Shown: piece by piece, positions 33,948 through 42,695 of the stretch | Layout of the letters: each line of letters opens with the position of its first letter | Position numbering within the stretch: the stretch's first letter is position 1 | NCBI RefSeq assembly: GCF_017982655.1 | Contig: NZ_JABXYX010000031.1 | Coordinates: 1 to 64,000 of the forward strand | DNA from: Brasilonema sp. CT11 | GTDB lineage: Bacteria; Cyanobacteriota; Cyanobacteriia; Cyanobacteriales; Nostocaceae | DNA length: 64,000 bases | Reading direction: 5' to 3' | The notes under the pieces: model-generated | Databases searched by the model: none | The model's input: only the letters and a program-made list of their open reading frames with translations | What the model was told of the DNA's origin: nothing | Made by a program: the position numbers and the translations under genes

Positions 33948-35009
33948 ATGAGCACAGTATTCAGAGATTTACTTAAAAAGATAGCTAGTGGTGAGCATAC
34001 TGGACATAACTTAACTCGCACTGAAGCAGCCACAGCAACTAAGATGATGCTGCGCAAAGAAGCGACACCGGCACAAATTGGAGCATTTTTAATCGCTCAT
34101 CGTATCAAACGTCCTACGGCTGAAGAAATTGCTGGAATTTTAGATGCTTATGATGAACTAGGGCCAAAACTGCAACCAATCGCCTGCGAACGACCTGTGA
34201 TAGTTTTAGGCATACCTTATGATGGCAGAACTCGCACCGCACCGATTAGCCCAGTAACGGCTTTGCTTTTAGCAGGAAGCGGACAGCCAGTGATCATGCA
34301 CGGTGGAGATTGTTTCCCCACAAAGTACGGAATCCCTTTGGTAGATATTTGGCAAGGGTTAGGAGTTGATTGGACTGGACTATCACTAGAGAAAACCCAG
34401 CAAGTGTTTGAAAAAACTGGAGTTGGCTTTGTTTATACTTCTAAGCATTTTCCATTAACAAATAGTATCTGGGAGTACCGCGAGCAACTTGGTAAGCGTC
34501 CACCTTTGGCGACAATGGAACTCATTTGGTGTCCTTATGCAGGAAATGCTCATATTATTGCTGGGTTTGTCCATCCTCCCACAGAAATGTTGTTTCAAAA
34601 CACCCTAGCTTTGCGAGGAGTGACTGAATTAACAACAGTAAAAGGGTTGGAGGGAAGCTGTGAGTTACCACGCGATCGCACTGCTATCATCGGCATAACC
34701 AGAACTTCAGAACTCGATGAGACAGGCAATATATCAATAGAACGTTTACACCTGTCCCCTCGTGATTACGGGTTTACGACAAAAAATGAACCTCTCGGTA
34801 CCACTGAAGAATTAATTGCCAATATACAGGGGGTATTGAATGGTAAACCCTCAGATCTCATGCAAACAGCTTTGTGGAATGGAGGATTTTACCTTTGGCG
34901 TTGTGGAATTTGTTCAGATATGCGTGAAGGTATTATCAAGGCAAAGGAATTATTCACCAGTGGTGTGATCACTCAGAAGTTAGAAGAACTTTCTTCAAAC
35001 CTTTTCTAG
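33948..35009 (+). CDS. cnaT: CnaT-like protein of the anthranilate phosphoribosyltransferase family
   Basis: 353-residue member of the glycosyl transferase family 3 / TrpD fold. The N-terminal helical domain (LLKKIASGEHTGHNLTRTEAATATKMML) is followed by the phosphoribosyltransferase core. The TrpD signature is altered: PVIMHGGDCFPTKYGIPL replaces the usual KHGNR..SS-type motif, so tryptophan synthesis is unlikely. In Anabaena, CnaT is required for nir operon expression and sits next to ntcB. The gene is here separated from ntcB by the IS element and a short repeat tract (33890-33945). Start ATG 33948. Confidence 0.8.
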   Translation: MSTVFRDLLKKIASGEHTGHNLTRTEAATATKMMLRKEATPAQIGAFLIAHRIKRPTAEEIAGILDAYDELGPKLQPIACERPVIVLGIPYDGRTRTAPISPVTALLLAGSGQPVIMHGGDCFPTKYGIPLVDIWQGLGVDWTGLSLEKTQQVFEKTGVGFVYTSKHFPLTNSIWEYREQLGKRPPLATMELIWCPYAGNAHIIAGFVHPPTEMLFQNTLALRGVTELTTVKGLEGSCELPRDRTAIIGITRTSELDETGNISIERLHLSPRDYGFTTKNEPLGTTEELIANIQGVLNGKPSDLMQTALWNGGFYLWRCGICSDMREGIIKAKELFTSGVITQKLEELSSNLF

Positions 35010-35177
35010 TAGTGCTGCAGTACTACTACTTACTGTTTTTGTAGTTGCCAGCGTTTAACTGGATAGTTTGACTGGTAGGTAATCTGGATTTGAATTTTGT
35101 CTGATAACGTGTGTGTAAATTTACTGTGAATCTTAAATTTATAATTATCCACAATAAATTAATATCAGTTAATAGTA

Positions 35178-35486
35178 TATAGCAGTCCTATTTGATTTGT
35201 GAGAATTGAACCGCAGAGAACGCAGAGGAGCCAGTGCGTTGCCAAGAGTTGTTTGAGCGGAGGTTTCCTCCGTAAGCGATAGCTCCTCGCGGAGCGAGGC
35301 TCAAAGCTATGCCCTACGGGCACGCTACGCGAACGGAGGGTTCCCGTTAGCGGAGCGGAACGAAGTTCGCCACTGAGTTGGGCGGCTGTGCCGACAGTCA
35401 CGCATGTGGCGTCCCGTTGTAGCACAAGCGCGTGACGCAGAGGAAGGAAATTAGAAAATCTCACAACTGATGAGCGGATTGCTATA
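35178..35486. repeat. Nested inverted-repeat element with CGCAGAGG core
   Basis: The ends tatagcagtcctattt and gagcggattgctata are inverted. The core gaaccgcagagaacgcagagg ... gacgcagaggaagg is split between about 35235 and 35435 by another GC-rich repeat (gctatgccctacgggcacgctacgcgaacgg). The outer ends resemble those at 55814-55916. Confidence 0.6.
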
Positions 35487-36322
35487 TCTTGTAAAAAATC
35501 TTTAAAGAAAGAATAAAGATTATATGAAAAGCTATCAAACAAATGTTATTGTTTTTAACTTGTAAAATAATGTATTAATATGAGTTACTCAGGATTCCCA
35601 AAAAGCGTATTGAAGCAAAACGAAAACTATGTTTTTAGTCAGGGCTATTTCATTCTATGTATAACCATCCGAAAAGTGATTTTTTGTCTAATATCCTAAG
35701 TAGCTTAAAACAGATTTAGACTCATAATAGTATTCGGTTTGAACACATTTAAGCTATTAGTAACAAACTCGATTTCTAGGTTGATTAAAAAAGACTGAAA
35801 GAATCTTCATGTTTTGATTTTATCTAAAAGCTAAGGAAACTTTTGTACTTGTATCGATGTTTTTTTTGAAAAATAACAACTGGGGTTATTATGTTATACG
35901 AAATTATCCTAAAATACTGATTTGTAACATGATGATTTTTTGTATTGTAACAGATTAGATAAAGCCTAAAATTGCAAGAATTAACTTTAAGTCATTAAAT
36001 ATACATTGAAATTTCATTCAAATCACTAACTGCTCAAAAACTGTACTGAAAGAAAGGCAGATGTCCAGAAAATAAAAAAACGTAGGGGAACATCCCATGC
36101 GTGTAAACGTAGTGCGAGTCGGAAAGCTCGCGTACGATAGCAAGTAAGATGCTTGTACTGTATCGGGCAGAAACTTGAACATTTGGAATGCTCTTCAAAC
36201 ATAGTGCCAAGAAAATCTTTATTACCAAGTTATTCTTGAAGATTTATTTGAAAATTGTGATAATAAAAATAAACAAAATTTTATAAGTTAATTTATGATT
36301 TTCCTGAAAATAGCTTTTATAT
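35487..36322. other. Long AT-rich spacer
   Basis: AT-rich sequence without a convincing ORF on either strand. Short stretches such as cgtgtaaacgtagtgcgagtcggaaagctcgcgtacgatagc (about 36098-36139) are more GC-rich but match nothing I know. 36587-36815 should carry the promoter of the first synthetase gene. Confidence 0.3.
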
Positions 36323-36586
36323 ATGTCATCTGACAGTCGAGAAAGGTTCATCAAATACAAAAAAGTTAAAGAATACTCAAAGGAGAAAAACAGAGTGATT
36401 GCCCAAAGGGCAGACGCAATCATGCGTATCGCAAATCCTTTTGAACAACTAAAAAAGTCTCCTCAATTGCCGTTAAAAGGAAGATATACAAAAAAAGTGC
36501 TTTTAGATACAAAAAAATATTTGTATAATAATATCCGTCATCTGGCAAAACAGAGAAGGGCAGAACAGAAAATGATTCCACTATAA
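36323..36586 (+). CDS. Small basic hypothetical protein
   Basis: 87-residue, Lys/Arg-rich ORF (MSSDSRERFIKYKKVKEYSKEK...), predicted helical, with no recognised domain and no clear ribosome site before ATG 36323. It stands alone in a long spacer. It could be real because its composition is protein-like, but support is weak. Confidence 0.3.
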   Translation: MSSDSRERFIKYKKVKEYSKEKNRVIAQRADAIMRIANPFEQLKKSPQLPLKGRYTKKVLLDTKKYLYNNIRHLAKQRRAEQKMIPL

Positions 36587-36815
36587 CTGGTACAAGGCAC
36601 AAATTTTATAACTAATATCTTTGGTAGATTTCAGACAGGAAAGTTCGACCGGCGGGTGGCTACGTTAATGTCTATTGACTAAGTACACGTCACCATAAAA
36701 CGGGTTCGGAATTGCCTTAAGAGATAATTCATTTCCCTGTTTTGGCATAAATTTGATTTGCGAACCCTATTAATGATGAGTTGTACTAAGTAATTGCAAC
36801 TAAGGATGACGAAAT

Positions 36816-39800
36816 ATGGACGATATCAGCAACAAGACTGCCGTTCTCTCAACAGCCAAAAAAGAGCTACCAGGAAATATTACAGATAAGCAAATCGTGG
36901 AAGCAGCTGTGCTGGATTATCCGCTGATTGACGACTGTGTGGTAGTGGTTCGCGAAGGAAAAACTTCCAAACCAGAGCTAGTTGCCTATCTGGTTGCAGG
37001 AGGATCATTTTCGTTGGAGAAGCTACAGTGCCACTTGCAAGCTGTGCTGCCGGCTGCTATGATACCAAACGCTTATGTTATGGTGTCTAGCCTGCCGCTT
37101 ACCGACCAAGGACTGGTAGACGAACAAGCTTTAATAAATTTGGAAGTGATCGACTCTGAGTTAATAGAGCGATGGGAAGAGCAAGTGCGATACGCCCTTG
37201 GGCGTCTGCGCTCTGCGCCATCGCTCCCCGAAGTCGAGCAAGCCGCAGTAGTGGTTCAAGAGCGTAACGAAAAAATCCCCCCACTGCATCTATTGGATGT
37301 GCTTCCTGAGTGGAAAGTTGCGAATAACAGCACACCTCACGCCACCAAAATTGTTCCTCAAGCAAGCATACACAAGTCAGACTCTATAGCCATCAGTCAT
37401 GGTGAACAGCTAGAGTTAGCAACGGATGCTCCAAAAAATCTTTCCCAAGTCTTATTCAGAGCGGCTATTGAAGCATCAGAGCGAGGAATTGTCTACATCC
37501 ACTCTGACGGTTCCGAAACAATTCAGTCTTATGAGGCATTGCTTGAAGACGCACAACGGTTGCTAGCAGGGTTAAGAAAGCTAGGTCTTGAGCCTCAAGA
37601 CAAAGTCATTTTACAATTAGACCGATATCAAGACTTCATTTTGGCATTCTGGGGATGCATTTTGGGAGGTTTTGTCCCAGTACCGATAACGATCGCATCT
37701 AACTACAACGATCCATCCGATAGTAATCTCAAAAAGCTACAAAATGCATGTCTTGTTTTGGACCAACCAATAGTGCTGACTAATAATAGCATTGCCCCTC
37801 AGATTCGCACGCTGTCCAATCAGTTGAACCTTGAGAACTTGCAAGTTGAGACAGTCGGGAATTTGCTATTGCATGATCGAGATCCAAATTGGCACCCCAG
37901 CCAGCCAGATGATTTAGCTTTATTATTGCTCACCTCTGGTAGTACTGGTATACCCAAGGGGGTGACGCTGACGCATCGTAATATTATAAGCAGTGTCGCT
38001 GGCACATCCCAAATCAATCATCTTACAAGCCAAGATATCTCGTTGAACTGGCTACCCCTGGATCACCCTGGTCCCTTGATTCGGTGTGTGATCAGATGTA
38101 TCTTTTTAGGATGCCAGCAAATTCATGCTCCGACTGCGGTAGTTTTGCAAGATATCCTCAAATGGCTGGATCTCATCGAGCGCTATCGAGTGACGACGAC
38201 TTGGGCACCAAATTTTGCCTTTGCCTTGCTGAGCGAACGTGCTGTTAAAATCGAGAAGCGGCGTTGGGACTTATCCTCAGTCAAGTCTTTTCTAAATACG
38301 GCTGAGCCTATTGTCCCTCAGACAGCACAAAAGGTGCGAGAACTGCTTTCACCTCACGGGCTAGCAGACAATGCGATGCATTCTTCTTGGGGTATGGCTG
38401 AAACTTCCTCAGGTGTGACTTCTTCTGAGGAATATTTGCTAAACACCTCAATACCGGAATATGCTTCCTTTGCAGAATTAGGCTGCCCCATTCCTGGGAT
38501 TTCTCTTCGCATCGTGAACGACAAAGATGAAGTTGTCAACGAGCAAACAATTGGCTATCTGCAAGTCAAAGGCTCTACTGTTACCTCAGGTTATTATCAA
38601 AATCCCGTACTAAACCAAGAAGTATTCACTGAGGATCGTTGGTTTAATACTGGGGATTTGGGATTTCTCAATAACGGACGTCTAACCATTACAGGGCGGA
38701 CAAAAAATATTATTATTATCAACGGTGTCAATTACTATTCTCATGAAATTGAACAGGTGGTGGAAGCGGTTGCAGGAGTGGAAGTTTCTTACACAGCAGC
38801 CTGTGCCACTCGACCACTTGGTAGTAATACTGATGAATTAATTATATTTTTTCACACTTTTATTTATGACCATAATCGCTTAGAAGAACTGTTAAAAGAA
38901 ATTCGTCAAAAGGTTGTCAGCAAGATAGGGATAAGACCTGTTTATTTGATTCCAGTTGAGAAAGAGGTCATACCTAAGACCTCAATTGGCAAAATTCAGC
39001 ACGCGCAACTCAAAAAAAGCTTTGAAGCTGGTGAGTTTGATTCTATACTCAAGCGAGTTGATATTTTGCTTGAAAATGACAAGACTCTGCCAGACTGGTT
39101 TTACCGCCCAATATGGCGACGCAAAGAAACGGTTGTTTTAGACACTAAACCCCAGACGGGTCTTGTTTTAGTATTTTTAGACTCGTTAGGCTTAGGAGAG
39201 TTGTTGTGCACCGAGCTAGGCAAACTCAACCGGCTTTGTGTTAGCGTTGAGGCTGGGACAGAATTTGCAAAACTAGCTGATAACCGCTATCGCATTGCTC
39301 CGGAAAATCCTGACCACTATAGACAACTGCTGGAATTTGTCTCAAAAGAATTGCTTCCAATTGAACAAATCTTACATTTGTGGACTTATGACCAGTATGC
39401 TGGAGAAATCTTTAACCTGGAAGCGCTAGAGCAGGCACAACAGCGAGGAGTTTATAGTCTGCTTTTCTTAGTTCAGGCATTGGAGCGCGTTCAAGGTTCG
39501 GATACGCCAGTGCGACTACAGGTAATTGCAAGCTATAGCCAAGCCACCTCAAACGAAGAAAAAATTGCTTGCGAGCGATCGCCTGTACCAGGACTTGTTA
39601 AAACAATCTCCGCAGAATTATCTTGGTTAGATAGTCGTCATCTCGATCTGCCCATCGAAAACAGCGATGTCAATGCAGCATACATTCTTCAAGAACTCCA
39701 AGTCATTCAAAAAGAGCAAGAAGTCGTCTATCGCAATGGGCAGCGTCTAGTACCTTACCTAGAAAAGGTGAACTTGCGCCAGGAAGAAAAGCAAGAACTT

Positions 39801-41909
39801 CCCTTCCAACCAAGGGGAATGTATCTGATATCTGGTGGATTAGGAGGTGTTGGTGTAGAGATTGCTAAGTATCTTCTAAAGCAGTATAGTGCTCGTTTGT
39901 TGTTAGTGGGTAGAACTCCCCTGCCGGAAAGAAGTACATGGCAAACTCATCTGCAACAAGAAAATGCTGTTTCCGAGCGGATTAAAGCTTATGTATCCTT
40001 AGAGCAACTGCAAGGAGAAGTCATTTATGAAGCTGTTGATGTTTGCGATTTGACTCAGTTGCAACAGGTGGTTGAGCAGCATTGTGCCAGATGGCAATGC
40101 GATCTCAATGGAGTTATCCATTTGGCAGGGATTCCTACAAGACGCCTGCTACTTGAGGAAACGCCGGATAGCTTTGCAGCGACACTTCGTCCCAAGGTTT
40201 TTGGTACATGGACGCTGCATCAACTGATCAACAACCAGCCAGACAGTGTTTTCATCAGCTTTTCTTCGGTGAACAGTTTCTTCGGAGGGTTTAGTGCGGG
40301 TGCTTACGCGGCTGCTAACCGTTTTGTAGATGCTTTTTCTCACTATCAGCGACATCAAAGTTCATTGCACAGCTATTGCTTTGCCTGGAGTATGTGGGAT
40401 GAAGTGGGCATGAGCCGCAACTACCAAATGAAAGATTTGACCCTCGCCCGAGGATACCATGCCATCACAAGTGAGCAGGGATTGCAATCATTGCTCACTT
40501 TATTGCATCATAACCAGACACAACTTTTGGTGGGACTGGATGCAAGTAAACGTCCGATTCGACAATACATTAAGACGGAATCTTATCGTATCCAAAAATT
40601 ATCTGCACATTTTACTGCCTCAATGAGTCCAATGCCTGTAGCAAAGTTGCAAGAGTTAGAGGTGAGCGATCGCTTTGGAACTCCATCCACCTGCGATTTT
40701 GTGCAGCTTGAAGAAATGCCACTTTTGGCAACGGGTGAAATTGATCGAGAGCAACTAGTCACCACAGAACGCCGGAAGCGTAGCGCAGCTGAGCGAGTCG
40801 CACCAAGGAACGAGTTGGAACGCCAAATTGCTAGCATCTGGCAAGAAGTGTTGAGTGTTCCACAAGTGGGTATTCATGACAACTTTTTTGAGTTGGGCGG
40901 ACATTCACTGCTGGCAGTACGCTTATTCGCACAGATAGAGAATAGATTCGGCAAAAAACTTCCCTTATCCACCCTTTTCCAATCAGGTACAGTGGAAGCT
41001 CTTGCCAAGATGCTCTATTCTGAAGAAGAAAAAGCAGTTAGTGAGCAGGTTTTGATAGCGGCGCTTGGCGAGGAGAAATCCGTTGCAGTTTGGTCATCTT
41101 TGGTACCAATTCAACCCAAGGGTTCCAAGCCACCTTTCTTCTGCATCCACCCCCTTGGCGGAGAAATCCTGTGTTACCGTCCTTTAGCATTACGTCTAGG
41201 TTCGGATCAACCAGTTTATGGAATACAACCACAAGGGTTAGATGGAAAACACCCTCTTTTAACCCGGATTGAAGACATGGCAGCCCACTATATTAAAGAA
41301 ATCCAAACGATTCAACCCAATGGTCCTTACTATTTAGGAGGTTACTCCTTGGGTGGTATAATTGCTTACGAGATAGCACAACAACTCCACTCTCAAGGTG
41401 AGAAAGTCGCTGTTCTGGCTATGCTTGATACTTCTCGTCCGGGTAGTGAGAAGCGGTTACCCTTTGGGCTAAGAATTTTCGAGCACATAAATAACCTTGT
41501 ACAAAAAGGGCCTACCTACCTACAGCAAAAGCTTGTGGGCTGGGCTGAGTGGGGCACGTACCATATCCGAGACAAATACCGGCGTTTGTTGGAAAAGTCG
41601 GAAGTTTTACCTGAAGGCGACGAACACTTAGATGTGATAGCTGCTAACGTCCAAGCGATCGAGCAATATACCTTGAAAGCGTATCTTGGTCGAATGATTG
41701 TGTTTCGGACTGACGATAAGAATCGGGACGATGCTGTTGGTGTAAGGTATGATCCGCAATTTGGTTGGAGCGAGGTAACCGCTGGAGTAGATGTCTATCA
41801 TCTTCCCGGTTCTCACCTTTCCCTACTTCAAGAACCCGAGGTAGCGATGCTGGCTGAGCAATTGAAGCTTTGCCTAGAAAAAGCGCATACAGCGGAATTA
41901 ACCAATTGA
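36816..41909 (+). CDS. NRPS/PKS-like synthetase: adenylation-KR-PCP-TE
   Basis: 1697 residues. An N-terminal remnant resembling an adenylation C-subdomain (about 25-115) precedes a full FAAL-like adenylate-forming domain (about 205-690): LTSGSTGIPKG near 371, WLPLDH, NTGDLGF, PKTSIGKIQ. A PKS ketoreductase follows (about 770-1270) with NADPH motif SGGLGGVG near 1005 and the SSVNSFFGGFSAGAYAAANR catalytic block. A carrier (LGGHSLLAV, about 1360) and a type I thioesterase (GGYSLGG, about 1508; D in LDTSRPG; H in PGSHLS) end it. There is no condensation, ketosynthase or acyltransferase domain. It may activate a carboxylic acid, reduce a keto group on the carrier and release it. Ribosome site AAGGA precedes ATG 36816. 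Confidence 0.88.
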   Translation: MDDISNKTAVLSTAKKELPGNITDKQIVEAAVLDYPLIDDCVVVVREGKTSKPELVAYLVAGGSFSLEKLQCHLQAVLPAAMIPNAYVMVSSLPLTDQGLVDEQALINLEVIDSELIERWEEQVRYALGRLRSAPSLPEVEQAAVVVQERNEKIPPLHLLDVLPEWKVANNSTPHATKIVPQASIHKSDSIAISHGEQLELATDAPKNLSQVLFRAAIEASERGIVYIHSDGSETIQSYEALLEDAQRLLAGLRKLGLEPQDKVILQLDRYQDFILAFWGCILGGFVPVPITIASNYNDPSDSNLKKLQNACLVLDQPIVLTNNSIAPQIRTLSNQLNLENLQVETVGNLLLHDRDPNWHPSQPDDLALLLLTSGSTGIPKGVTLTHRNIISSVAGTSQINHLTSQDISLNWLPLDHPGPLIRCVIRCIFLGCQQIHAPTAVVLQDILKWLDLIERYRVTTTWAPNFAFALLSERAVKIEKRRWDLSSVKSFLNTAEPIVPQTAQKVRELLSPHGLADNAMHSSWGMAETSSGVTSSEEYLLNTSIPEYASFAELGCPIPGISLRIVNDKDEVVNEQTIGYLQVKGSTVTSGYYQNPVLNQEVFTEDRWFNTGDLGFLNNGRLTITGRTKNIIIINGVNYYSHEIEQVVEAVAGVEVSYTAACATRPLGSNTDELIIFFHTFIYDHNRLEELLKEIRQKVVSKIGIRPVYLIPVEKEVIPKTSIGKIQHAQLKKSFEAGEFDSILKRVDILLENDKTLPDWFYRPIWRRKETVVLDTKPQTGLVLVFLDSLGLGELLCTELGKLNRLCVSVEAGTEFAKLADNRYRIAPENPDHYRQLLEFVSKELLPIEQILHLWTYDQYAGEIFNLEALEQAQQRGVYSLLFLVQALERVQGSDTPVRLQVIASYSQATSNEEKIACERSPVPGLVKTISAELSWLDSRHLDLPIENSDVNAAYILQELQVIQKEQEVVYRNGQRLVPYLEKVNLRQEEKQELPFQPRGMYLISGGLGGVGVEIAKYLLKQYSARLLLVGRTPLPERSTWQTHLQQENAVSERIKAYVSLEQLQGEVIYEAVDVCDLTQLQQVVEQHCARWQCDLNGVIHLAGIPTRRLLLEETPDSFAATLRPKVFGTWTLHQLINNQPDSVFISFSSVNSFFGGFSAGAYAAANRFVDAFSHYQRHQSSLHSYCFAWSMWDEVGMSRNYQMKDLTLARGYHAITSEQGLQSLLTLLHHNQTQLLVGLDASKRPIRQYIKTESYRIQKLSAHFTASMSPMPVAKLQELEVSDRFGTPSTCDFVQLEEMPLLATGEIDREQLVTTERRKRSAAERVAPRNELERQIASIWQEVLSVPQVGIHDNFFELGGHSLLAVRLFAQIENRFGKKLPLSTLFQSGTVEALAKMLYSEEEKAVSEQVLIAALGEEKSVAVWSSLVPIQPKGSKPPFFCIHPLGGEILCYRPLALRLGSDQPVYGIQPQGLDGKHPLLTRIEDMAAHYIKEIQTIQPNGPYYLGGYSLGGIIAYEIAQQLHSQGEKVAVLAMLDTSRPGSEKRLPFGLRIFEHINNLVQKGPTYLQQKLVGWAEWGTYHIRDKYRRLLEKSEVLPEGDEHLDVIAANVQAIEQYTLKAYLGRMIVFRTDDKNRDDAVGVRYDPQFGWSEVTAGVDVYHLPGSHLSLLQEPEVAMLAEQLKLCLEKAHTAELTN

Positions 41910-41983
41910 TATCAAGTCCGCGTTACCTCATCCCAACCCTCTTGTTAATAAGAAGAGGGTGCTACAGGCGGGTGAGGTTCTTC

Positions 41984-42066
41984 TTAAGCCGGGATAACAA
42001 GCGATTGCACTAAATGAACTCACATCTGTTTTAGCTGGGAGTTGCAGTTGGGCGATCGCTTCACAC
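41984..42066 (-). pseudogene. Duplicated fragment of nnr
   Basis: 76 bases from 41984 match 46135-46210 inside nnr with 70 identities by my count. The minus strand still reads AIAQLQLPAKTDVSSFSAIAC. The stretch just before it (41931-41983) also matches the spacer between the second synthetase and nnr (45533-45585). It is a broken copy left by a segmental duplication. Confidence 0.85.
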
Positions 42067-42356
42067 TTCACAGTCAGAAACTGCAGCGAGCAACCTAAGA
42101 AGATTCCTAAACGCAGCGAAAAAAAGGATACAGGAACTCCCTCTTCATGTTTTTCTCCCATGTCTGATTAAAGACTCAATAAAGATTTTATAAAGATTGC
42201 TGACAACAGCGATTTTACTTAATAATTTTTAATATTATTTACTTGTCAATCACTTACACGCATCTTTTTTGACACAAAAAAATGTAGTACATAAAGCAAA
42301 GTATACACAGGGAAAACATAGAGTATATCTACGCATCTAAGCTAAAGCCATATTAA

Positions 42357-42398
42357 GGAATCTCAAATTACTGTGCTGCTATAGTAATTTGAGATTCC
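42357..42398. other. Perfect 16-bp hairpin between the two synthetase genes
   Basis: ggaatctcaaattact (42357-42372) is the exact reverse complement of 42383-42398, with a 10-nt loop. No T-tract follows, so a terminator is not certain. It may be a transposon-like end or mRNA structure. The remaining spacer 42067-42695 is AT-rich with no gene. Confidence 0.6.
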
Positions 42399-42695
42399 AA
42401 GGTTTGGGATTAAGTCAGTAAAGATCCAAGATAGTTTCTTGTAGTTAAGAGGAAATACTCTTCTGCCAGCTGAAACCTTAAACGAGTGGTTGCACATATA
42501 CCAATGAATCTGTCTTTTTTTTCAAACTTTAAGTAGATAAGTAGAAATAAACAAAACTATGTTAAGAAATGTCAAAACATCTAAAATCCTTACTAATGAG
42601 TAATAACAGGCTTAACTAATTAACTTTATTTGTACTAACCTACTTAACGCTTGAAGAATCGGCTAAAACAATTACTCAAGATTTTTAGGAGATCA

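Noticed and set aside
35165-35542. 125-residue minus-strand ORF
   Set aside because: Built entirely from the nested dispersed repeat element; no protein features.
36661-36690. ttaatgtctattgac as a second CAST end
   Set aside because: Single partial match without the repeated TnsB-site pattern.
41928-42161. Minus-strand ORF with an Nnr-like stretch
   Set aside because: Not a gene: only about 27 residues match Nnr; treated as a duplicated fragment.
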